From assembly GCA_002319955.1 (NCBI GenBank), contig DCJS01000025.1, positions 41,059 to 97,207 of the forward strand: a stretch of DNA of 56,149 nucleotides, read 5' to 3'. The notes under the pieces were generated by a model. The model was not told where the DNA came from and ran no database searches. It saw only the letters and a list, made by a program, of their open reading frames with translations. Positions 8,071 to 14,613 of this stretch are shown here, in pieces. This DNA is from Flavobacteriales bacterium UBA1694. GTDB taxonomy: Bacteria > Bacteroidota > Bacteroidia > Flavobacteriales > Weeksellaceae. The position numbers and the translations under genes are program-made. Position 1 is the stretch's first letter, and every line of letters begins with the position of its first letter.

Positions 8071-9352
8071 TGTTTAATTTTTTAAGACGAATAGAAACCG
8101 CATTTTTGTGAGCGATTAGTTGTTCTGCTTCAGCCATTATTTCGATGGTTTTTCCGATGTTTTGTAAACCTTTTGGAGTAATGTTTTGGAAGGTAATTTT
8201 CTTTACAAAAGAATCGTACGAAACGCCACTATAGCTTTTTGCATAACCATTGGTTGGTAAAGTATGGTTGGTTCCACTTGCATAATCTCCAGCACTTTCA
8301 CACGAATAATTTCCAAGAAAAACAGAACCTGCATTCTGTATTTCATCACAATAATCTGTGGCATTATCTACAGCCAAAATCAAGTGTTCAGGAGCATAAA
8401 TATTACTGAATTTGATACATTCATCTAAAGAGTTTAGCACCACGGAAAAACTGTTTTCCAATGTTTTTTTAGCTAATTCAGCTTTAGGTAAAACGATTAA
8501 TTGTTCTTTCAAAGCGAGATTGACTTTTTCAATCAAAGGCTGATTATTTGTTACTAAAACTACTTGGCTATCGGTTCCGTGTTCTGCCTGTGAAAGCAAA
8601 TCTGCCACAATAAAATCAGCATCTGCATTTTGGTCGGCAATAATTAAAACTTCACTTGGCCCCGCAGGTAAATCAATGGCAATACCGTTTTTCTGAACGA
8701 GTTCCTTTGCTTTGGTCACATACTGATTTCCGGGTCCGAAAATTTTATCCACCTTTGGAATACTTTGCGTTCCGTAAGCCAAAGCAGCAATGGCTTGAGC
8801 TCCTCCAATTTTGTAGATTTCATCAATTCCCAAAAAGGATGCGGTATATAAAACTGCTGGGTTGATTATACCATTTTTATCACAAGGAGTACACAATACG
8901 ATGCGTTTGCAGCCTGCAATTAAAGCAGGAATTCCCAACATCAAAATCGTAGAAAATAATGGTGCAGAACCTCCCGGAATGTATAAACCAACATTTTCAA
9001 TGGCTACATTTTTTCTCCAACAAGTTATTCCTTCCATTGTTTCAACAGGTGTTTCCAACACCTTTTGTGAAGTATGAAATTTGAGAATATTGTCGGACGC
9101 AGTTGAAATTGCTAGTTTCAGTTCATCAGAAATCTGTGACTTTGCCAATTCAATTTCACTGAAGCTTATTTTTATATTTTCTAAACTGACCTTGTCAAAT
9201 TGCAAAGCAAATTCTTTAATAGCTTGATCACCATCGTTTTTTACCCGATTGATGATGTATTGTACCTTTTCATCTAAATCTTCAGAACGTAAAACAGGTC
9301 GTTGACATAAAGATCTCCATTCGTATAGATCTGGATAATTATATTGCCTCAT
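8063..9352 (-). CDS. hisD: Histidinol dehydrogenase
   Basis: A 429-residue zinc enzyme that oxidises histidinol twice to histidine with NAD. Family motifs include GLYIPGG, GGAQAIAALAYGT, FGPGNQYVTKAK, DLPAGPSEVLIIAD, a SQAEHGTDSQ zinc-ligand segment and YAPEHLIL. It is the second gene of the operon, 20 bases after hisG, and overlaps hisC. Confidence 0.96.
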   Translation of the reverse strand: MRQYNYPDLYEWRSLCQRPVLRSEDLDEKVQYIINRVKNDGDQAIKEFALQFDKVSLENIKISFSEIELAKSQISDELKLAISTASDNILKFHTSQKVLETPVETMEGITCWRKNVAIENVGLYIPGGSAPLFSTILMLGIPALIAGCKRIVLCTPCDKNGIINPAVLYTASFLGIDEIYKIGGAQAIAALAYGTQSIPKVDKIFGPGNQYVTKAKELVQKNGIAIDLPAGPSEVLIIADQNADADFIVADLLSQAEHGTDSQVVLVTNNQPLIEKVNLALKEQLIVLPKAELAKKTLENSFSVVLNSLDECIKFSNIYAPEHLILAVDNATDYCDEIQNAGSVFLGNYSCESAGDYASGTNHTLPTNGYAKSYSGVSYDSFVKKITFQNITPKGLQNIGKTIEIMAEAEQLIAHKNAVSIRLKKLNND

Positions 9353-9372
9353 TTTATGGATTTTAGCTGTAA

Positions 9373-10230
9373 TTAAATAATCATTTTTTCGATTGGGACA
9401 ACTAAAATACCTTCGGCTCCGGCTACTTTTAATTCATCTATAACATCCCAAAATTTATCTTCACTAATCACTGAGTGTAAGCTGCTCCAGCCTTCTTTTG
9501 CAAGCGGAAGAATCGTAGGGCTGTTCATTCCTGGAAGAATGGCTTTTATTTTATCCAATTTTGGATTTGGAACATTCAGCAAAATGTATTTGTTTTCTTT
9601 GGCTTTTCGAACCGATTGAATCCTGAAAAGAAGTTTTTGAAGGATTTGTTGCTTTTCAAGATCTAAATCTTCACTTGCGACTAGAACGGCCTGACTATCG
9701 AGTACTTTTTCAACTTCTTTAAGACCGTTTGACAATAAGGTACTTCCGCTGCTTACAATATCACAAATACCATCTGATAATCCAATGCCTGGAGCTATCT
9801 CCACACTTCCGGAAATAACTTCGATACTGACAGCGATTTTTTGATCTTGGAAATATTCAGATAAAATATTGGGATACGAGGTTGCGATTCGCTTATTTTT
9901 GAAGAACTCCAACCCTTGGTATTCTGCTTCTTTAGGTACAGCTAAACTTAATCGGCAAGAAGAAAATCCTAATTTTTCGACAATATTAATTTTCTTTGTG
10001 CTTTCAATCAGTACATTCTCGCCTACAATACCAATATCGGCTACTTTTTGTTCTACATATTGTGGGATATCATCATCTCGTAAAAAAAGAATCTGAACTG
10101 GAAAATTGGTAGCTTCGGTAATAAGTTTACCGCCACCATTCGGAAATTTAATTCCACATTCTTCCAATAATTGAAGTGATTTCTCACTAAGTCTGCCGCT
10201 TTTTTGGACGGCAATTTTAAGTTTACTCAT
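9373..10230 (-). CDS. hisG: ATP phosphoribosyltransferase, long form
   Basis: First enzyme of histidine synthesis, condensing ATP and PRPP. At 285 residues it is the long form, with two catalytic lobes (about 1-205) and a C-terminal ACT-like regulatory domain (about 210-285: NVPNPKLDKIKAILPGMNSPT region) that normally gives feedback inhibition by histidine. The long form does not need HisZ, and none is seen. MSKLKIAVQKSGRLSEKS and GSTLLSNGLKEV segments are typical. It leads the operon and is preceded by the leader peptide and attenuator. Confidence 0.95.
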   Translation of the reverse strand: MSKLKIAVQKSGRLSEKSLQLLEECGIKFPNGGGKLITEATNFPVQILFLRDDDIPQYVEQKVADIGIVGENVLIESTKKINIVEKLGFSSCRLSLAVPKEAEYQGLEFFKNKRIATSYPNILSEYFQDQKIAVSIEVISGSVEIAPGIGLSDGICDIVSSGSTLLSNGLKEVEKVLDSQAVLVASEDLDLEKQQILQKLLFRIQSVRKAKENKYILLNVPNPKLDKIKAILPGMNSPTILPLAKEGWSSLHSVISEDKFWDVIDELKVAGAEGILVVPIEKMII

Positions 10231-10288
10231 TTTTTAATTATTAATGTTTGAGCAAACCTTACCGATAGAAAAATCTAAAAAAAAGAAA

Positions 10289-10317
10289 AATCCCGTATGA
10301 TTTACTCAAACGGGATT
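10289..10317 (-). terminator. his operon attenuator terminator
   Basis: AATCCCG (10289-10295) and CGGGATT (10311-10317) pair, and on the minus strand the hairpin runs into a T-rich tail (TTTTTC then eight T). It sits between the histidine-rich leader peptide and hisG. The loop strand TTTGAGT can instead pair with ACTCAA inside the leader peptide's last codons, a plausible antiterminator arm. Confidence 0.75.
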
Positions 10318-10346
10318 AGATATTTTGACTTTACAGCATATCATTC

Positions 10347-10400
10347 TCAGCTCGCTTGAGTGCAAGTATGAAAATGATGACGATGTAATTGACTAAACAT
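10347..10400 (-). CDS. Histidine leader peptide (attenuation)
   Basis: A 17-codon frame starting ATG at 10400 encodes MFSQLHRHHFHTCTQAS and stops with TGA. Four of six consecutive residues (HRHHFH) are histidine. It ends 30 bases before a terminator hairpin, which in turn precedes hisG. This is the classic layout of transcription attenuation: a ribosome stalled at histidine codons would favour an alternative fold and allow read-through into the his operon. Confidence 0.8.
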   Translation of the reverse strand: MFSQLHRHHFHTCTQAS

Positions 10401-10420
10401 AGTTTTTCTATTTGAATTGG

Positions 10421-10428
10421 CTAATATA
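10421..10428 (-). promoter_or_regulatory. Possible his operon -7 element
   Basis: On the minus strand the octamer reads TATATTAG, one base off TAnnTTTG, with ATTG about 20 bases upstream and the leader peptide start about 20 bases downstream. The match is imperfect. Confidence 0.3.
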
Positions 10429-10541
10429 CATTTCTTTTTTTAATTTTACAATCAAAAATTTGAATTAGTTTGAAAGCCTTTATTGTATATAGCATTGAAA
10501 GATTGCTTTTTTAGTGAATTTATAAAAAAACATCAAACCTT

Positions 10542-11282
10542 TTACCTCATTAACCCTCTTCTTTTTTCAGGTTCTTTCTGTTCTTCGATTTGATTACTCT
10601 CTTTCGTTGATGTAATTCTCTTTTGCTCACTACCAAAACACAAGAGTGTGAAAAGTTGAGCAACATCATCCGGACTTTTAAAGATTTCGTCGAATGCAGA
10701 GAAAGGAATATTGTTGTCTTTTGATACTTTTTTACTTATTTTGCTCAACCTATCTATCAATTGCTTTCTGTTACCTATCCTTAAATAAGGTTGTATTAGT
10801 CTTTCAAATTTGATTGCTTTCTCCAAAGTACTCTTTACCGAATCCAGATATTTTTTCTTTTCAACAACAAAAACGCTTTCATTGGTCAGCAGAGTGGTAT
10901 TTTTGCTTTTCTAAAACTGTACCTCTTTTTTTAAACTTTCATTTTTTGTAGAGAATTCGGCAATCTGTTTCGTTTTGGCTTCTAAATCTGTTTTGTTTTT
11001 TAAAAGTTGAACTTTCTGAGCTTTAAATATTTTCTCCATATTCATCAGTGTTTTTTCGGTTTTCATTCTTTGAAATCCTAAAAAATCCGGTTCTTTAATA
11101 ATCAGTTCCTCAAATTTCTCGTGGCTTGTTTCCGTTTGTATTTTGCTCTTGCGTTCTTCGAGAATTTTCAGATATTCTTCCTTTTTCTTGATTTTGAATT
11201 GTATGGCTTCTAATCTTGCTTTTGAACCCGAAATTCCTCTTTCCATTCCCAAACATTCTGCTGTTATATCCTGGTACAAATG
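10542..11282 (-). pseudogene. Remnant of a MobV-type mobilisation relaxase (tail), with internal stop
   Basis: Two open segments (11282-10911 and 10910-10542) share one reading frame, separated only by a TAG at 10913-10911. The first begins YQDITAECLGMERGISGSKA, which recalls the conserved end of the Mob_Pre/MobV relaxase domain, and continues as a lysine/glutamate-rich coiled coil. The second continues the coiled coil and ends in a charged tail. A stop codon lies just upstream (11298-11300), so the N-terminal catalytic domain is absent. It lies between the his operon and dnaK, next to the island's right boundary, and is probably the last trace of the plasmid or mobilisable element that carried it. 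The family call rests on a short motif. Confidence 0.5.
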
Positions 11283-11336
11283 TATGATAAAGAACGATTA
11301 AAATAGCGTAAAAACAAAAAAGAAAAAAAATTAAAA

Positions 11337-11365
11337 AACGCTGTAAATGTTATATTTACAGCGTT
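11337..11365 (-). terminator. dnaK terminator, right copy
   Basis: AACGCTGTAAAT (11337-11348) pairs perfectly with ATTTACAGCGTT (11354-11365), and the minus strand continues into a T-rich run. The stem is nearly identical to the one at 1010-1038. Confidence 0.85.
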
Positions 11366-11399
11366 TTATTGCTTATTAAAAATTGATATTAATAACCAA

Positions 11400-11418
11400 T
11401 TATTTCACTTCTTCAAAA
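11400..11418 (-). repeat. Direct repeat, right copy: 3' end of dnaK
   Basis: TTATTTCACTTCTTCAAAA is the stop codon and last codons of dnaK (FEEVK). The same 19 bases with one change are found at 1082-1100 in the same orientation, bracketing the A+T-rich island. Confidence 0.65.
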
Positions 11419-13295
11419 TCTGCGTCCTGAACATCATCTTCTGAAGACGGTCCTTGATTCTGTTGTGCATCACCAGCCTCCCCTTGGGCGCCAGCTTGAG
11501 CACTATAAAGCTCTTCTGATGCCGCAGTCCATGCCGCGTCTAAAGCTTCCGTTTTCGATTTCATTGCGTCAAGATCCTTGGTTTCATAAGCTGCTTTCAA
11601 TTCCGCTAATGCCGTTTCGATTCCCGCTTTTTTATCTGCAGATAATTTGTCACCAAACTCTTTCAATTGCTTCTCCGTTTGGAAAATTAGTGCATCTGCC
11701 TTATTAACAGCTTCAGCTTCTTCTTTGCGTTTTGAATCGGCAGCAGAGTTCTCTTGGGCTTCTTTTTTCATTCTTTCGATTTCCTCTTCAGAAAGTCCTG
11801 AACTCGCTTGAATTTTAATTGTCTGTTCTTTACCAGTGCCTTTGTCTTTTGCAGAAACACTTAAGATTCCATTGGCATCGATATCGAAAGTTACCTCAAT
11901 TTGTGGAACGCCTCTAGGTGCAGGTGGAATATCAGCAAGATCAAATCGACCAATTTCTTTATTGTCGTTAAACATTGGACGCTCACCTTGTCCTACTCTA
12001 ATACTAACGGCAGGTTGATTGTCAGACGCTGTAGAAAAGACCTCTGATTTTTTTGTTGGAATGGTTGTATTGGATTCAATAAGTTTTGTGAACACAGAAC
12101 CCATCGTTTCAATTCCTAATGAAAGTGGCGTTACGTCTAAAAGAAGTACGTCTTTCACATCGCCTGTTAGAACACCACCTTGAATTGCGGCTCCGATTGC
12201 TACAACCTCATCAGGGTTTACACCTTTTGATGGTTTCTTACCGAAGAATTTTTCAACTTCTTCTTGAATCTTAGGAATTCTTGTAGATCCTCCAACTAAG
12301 ATTACTTCATCAATATCACTTGCAGAAAGTCCTGCATCAGAAAGCGCTTTTTTACATGGCTCCATTGAGCGTCTTACCAATTCTTCAGAAAGTTGCTCAA
12401 ATTTAGCTCTAGTCAAGGTTTTCACTAAGTGCTTAGGGCCGCTAGCAGTTGCCGTAATATAAGGAAGGTTGATTTCAGTTTGAGTCGTTGCAGAAACTTC
12501 GACTTTGGCTTTCTCAGAAGCTTCTTTCAATCTCTGAAGAGCAATTGGGTCTGCTTTAAGATCAACACCTTCTTCAGCCTTGAACTCATCGGCAAGCCAA
12601 TTAATAATTACATTATCAAAGTCATCTCCACCAAGGTGCGTGTCCCCATTTGTGGATAACACTTCAAATACACCATCTCCTAAATCTAGGATTGAGATAT
12701 CGAACGTCCCTCCACCTAGGTCGTAAACAGCAATTTTTTGATCCTTATGGCTTTTATCAAGTCCATAAGCTAGGGCTGCGGCTGTAGGTTCGTTAATGAT
12801 ACGTTCAACAGTTAAACCAGCGATTTCTCCAGCTTCTTTAGTCGCCTGTCTTTGTGCATCGTTAAAGTACGCTGGCACTGTAATTACGGCTCTGGTTACT
12901 TCTTGTCCAAGATAATCCTCTGCTGTTTTCTTCATTTTTTGAAGCGTCATAGCAGAAATTTCTTGCGGTGTATATTCTCTATCGTCAATTTTAACTTTTA
13001 CAGAATCGTTCGCTCCTTTCACTAGATCGTAAGGCACGTGAGTGTCTTCTCCGACCAATTTTGAAAAGTGCGTTCCCATGTAACGCTTAATTGAACTAAT
13101 TGTCTTTGTTGGGTTGGTTACTGCTTGTCTTTTTGCAGGATCCCCTACTTTTCTTTCTCCATCTTCAGTGAAAGCCACAATAGATGGCGTTGTTCTTTTC
13201 CCTTCTGCGTTAGGAATTACTACGGGGTCTTTTCCCTCCATTACGGCAACGCAAGAGTTCGTTGTTCCAAGGTCAATACCAATTATTTTACTCAT
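11400..13295 (-). CDS. dnaK: Molecular chaperone DnaK (Hsp70)
   Basis: A 631-residue Hsp70. The ATPase domain opens with GIDLGTTNSCVAV (residues 6-18) and contains the AVYDLGGGTFDISILD phosphate loop; the substrate-binding domain follows the DVTPLSLGIETMG linker region; the helical lid and acidic tail end in EEVK. It folds nascent and damaged proteins with DnaJ and GrpE, neither of which is next to it here. The interest lies at its 3' end, where a 19-bp stretch is repeated 10.3 kb away, so the island to its left appears to have entered at this point and left the coding sequence complete. Confidence 0.98.
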   Translation of the reverse strand: MSKIIGIDLGTTNSCVAVMEGKDPVVIPNAEGKRTTPSIVAFTEDGERKVGDPAKRQAVTNPTKTISSIKRYMGTHFSKLVGEDTHVPYDLVKGANDSVKVKIDDREYTPQEISAMTLQKMKKTAEDYLGQEVTRAVITVPAYFNDAQRQATKEAGEIAGLTVERIINEPTAAALAYGLDKSHKDQKIAVYDLGGGTFDISILDLGDGVFEVLSTNGDTHLGGDDFDNVIINWLADEFKAEEGVDLKADPIALQRLKEASEKAKVEVSATTQTEINLPYITATASGPKHLVKTLTRAKFEQLSEELVRRSMEPCKKALSDAGLSASDIDEVILVGGSTRIPKIQEEVEKFFGKKPSKGVNPDEVVAIGAAIQGGVLTGDVKDVLLLDVTPLSLGIETMGSVFTKLIESNTTIPTKKSEVFSTASDNQPAVSIRVGQGERPMFNDNKEIGRFDLADIPPAPRGVPQIEVTFDIDANGILSVSAKDKGTGKEQTIKIQASSGLSEEEIERMKKEAQENSAADSKRKEEAEAVNKADALIFQTEKQLKEFGDKLSADKKAGIETALAELKAAYETKDLDAMKSKTEALDAAWTAASEELYSAQAGAQGEAGDAQQNQGPSSEDDVQDADFEEVK

Positions 13296-13458
13296 TATCT
13301 GTATATTTTTTTGTTAGAATATTTTTCAAGGTCTCAATCTCTAAAAATATACCAACTTAATAAATAGGACAAATTGACAGAAAACCACCCAAAATCTAAG
13401 AGTCCACTTGACACAATCGAAGCTCCGCCACTGCCTGACGTGTCTTAATTAAAAACAA

Positions 13459-13484
13459 AAAGGCCTTGGTTTCCCAAGGCCTTT
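13459..13484 (-). terminator. Terminator after the cytochrome c gene
   Basis: AAAGGCCTTGG (13459-13469) and CCAAGGCCTTT (13474-13484) form a perfect stem with a 4-base loop; the minus strand continues TTGTTTTTAATT. It ends the transcript of the cytochrome gene at 13506-13886. Confidence 0.8.
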
Positions 13485-13505
13485 CAATAGGTATTTCTAC
13501 TTATT

Positions 13506-13886
13506 TTATTTCAATGTCAAAATGTATTCTACCATCTTAATCGCATTCTCTTGGCTAAGACCCGCGTGCGGGGTCATTGGGATTTGCCCCCAAACTCCAA
13601 CGCTGCCCTCAATAATATGTTTTGCTAAAAGGTCCTTGTCTGCATCCGTATATTTTGCAGCAACTTCTTTATAGGAAGGTCCAATAAGTGCAGCATCCTC
13701 CTTATGGCACGTTAGACAATCCATTCCTTGAATTAATGTAAGTCCTTCCGGTTGGGCAGGTCCAGCTTCTGCAGCTGCAACAGGCTCCTCAAGCATGACA
13801 TTCGTTTCAACTCCAGCATCCTCTGTCTTTTTGGAACAGGCAATCACAAGTGCGCCCATTAATACTGCCATTGCAATTTTCTTCAT
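13506..13886 (-). CDS. Lipoprotein cytochrome c (class I, single haem)
   Basis: A 126-residue protein with a lipoprotein signal (lipobox LVIAC, Cys17), an alanine/proline/glutamate-rich linker (about 20-50) and a small class I cytochrome domain. The haem motif is C57-L-T-C60-H61, and Met104 in the QIPMTPH segment is the likely sixth ligand. The closing helix VEYILTLK is typical of c551/c552-type carriers. It is transcribed divergently from the second cytochrome and nosZ and shares their regulatory region, which argues for a role as an electron carrier to nitrous oxide reductase. This role is inferred from position. Confidence 0.88.
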   Translation of the reverse strand: MKKIAMAVLMGALVIACSKKTEDAGVETNVMLEEPVAAAEAGPAQPEGLTLIQGMDCLTCHKEDAALIGPSYKEVAAKYTDADKDLLAKHIIEGSVGVWGQIPMTPHAGLSQENAIKMVEYILTLK

Positions 13887-13933
13887 AGTCGTTTAATTTA
13901 TTAGTTAGTTGTTTTTAGTAACGGTTATGAATG

Positions 13934-13963
13934 CAAATATAGAAATTTATTAGTTGCCACAAA
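13934..13963 (-). promoter_or_regulatory. Promoter of the divergent cytochrome c gene
   Basis: On the minus strand TTTG (13963-13960) is followed after 18 bases by TATATTTG (13941-13934), close to the Bacteroidota consensus TTTG-N19-TAnnTTTG. The start codon is 47 bases further on. The palindrome at 13987-14002 would be centred about 66 bases upstream of the predicted transcript start. Confidence 0.65.
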
Positions 13964-13986
13964 GATAACAAAAGTCACGTTACACA

Positions 13987-14002
13987 TATGACCCTAGTCA
14001 TA
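13987..14002. promoter_or_regulatory. Crp/Fnr-type operator in the nos divergent promoter region
   Basis: TATGAC-CCTA-GTCATA is a perfect 6-bp palindrome with a 4-base spacer, the same geometry as the FNR box TTGAT-N4-ATCAA. Its centre is 30.5 bases before the start of the -7 element at 14025, that is near -43, where class II activators bind. A near-identical site with matching spacing is found at 20553-20568, and a Crp/Fnr-family gene closes this locus. Confidence 0.7.
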
Positions 14003-14024
14003 AAGACCATAGATGAAAGTTGAC

Positions 14025-14032
14025 TAAATTTG
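14025..14032 (+). promoter_or_regulatory. -7 element of the cytochrome c/nosZ unit
   Basis: TAAATTTG matches TAnnTTTG 23 bases before the start codon of the cytochrome gene. No good -33 TTTG is seen, as expected for a promoter that depends on an activator bound near -43. Confidence 0.65.
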
Positions 14033-14054
14033 GTACAAACAAATAAAATCATCT

Positions 14055-14549
14055 ATGAAAAATTTAAAATTCTTTGCGGTAATGTTATTAACCTTCAGCC
14101 TAGTGGCTTGTGGTGGCGACAAAAAGGAAAGTTCTATTCCAACAGCCGATAATACGTCAACTCAAGTAGAAGAACCAGCCGCTCCAAGTGCTTCGGATTA
14201 CGATCCGACTCGAGGAATTGGAAAGTATGACCAGTCAAATGTCGACATAAGCACGTTCGATCCGCAATTGGCTGCGAAAGGAAAAGGCATCGCTGAGGTT
14301 AAATGCATGTCATGCCATAAAACGACCGACGAAAAACTCGTGGGACCAGGTTGGAAAGGTGTTACAGAAAGACAAACCGCCCACTGGATTATGAACTTCA
14401 TTTCAAACCCTGACCCAATGATTGATGTCGATCCAGAATTACAAAAACAATTGGAACTTTGCCTTGTAAGAATGCCTAATCAAGCCCTTGCCGACAATGA
14501 AGCCAGAGAAGTTCTTGAATACATGAGAGAAATTGATGGAGCCAAATAA
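14055..14549 (+). CDS. Lipoprotein cytochrome c upstream of nosZ
   Basis: A 164-residue protein with a lipoprotein signal (VACGG, Cys19), a low-complexity linker (about 22-70) and one class I cytochrome domain. The haem-binding motif is C84-M-S-C87-H88; Met140 (RMPN) is a likely axial ligand. It is 64 bases before nosZ and on the same strand, behind the putative Crp/Fnr-controlled promoter. Clade II nos clusters often carry small cytochromes c as electron donors, so transfer of electrons to NosZ is a reasonable inference. It is not similar enough by eye to the divergent cytochrome to be called a recent duplicate. Confidence 0.88.
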   Translation: MKNLKFFAVMLLTFSLVACGGDKKESSIPTADNTSTQVEEPAAPSASDYDPTRGIGKYDQSNVDISTFDPQLAAKGKGIAEVKCMSCHKTTDEKLVGPGWKGVTERQTAHWIMNFISNPDPMIDVDPELQKQLELCLVRMPNQALADNEAREVLEYMREIDGAK

Positions 14550-14613
14550 AAAGAGAACTCATTTGGTCACACCCTTTTGAGTTTCAAAAGAAAACTAAAA
14601 CTAATTAATTACT

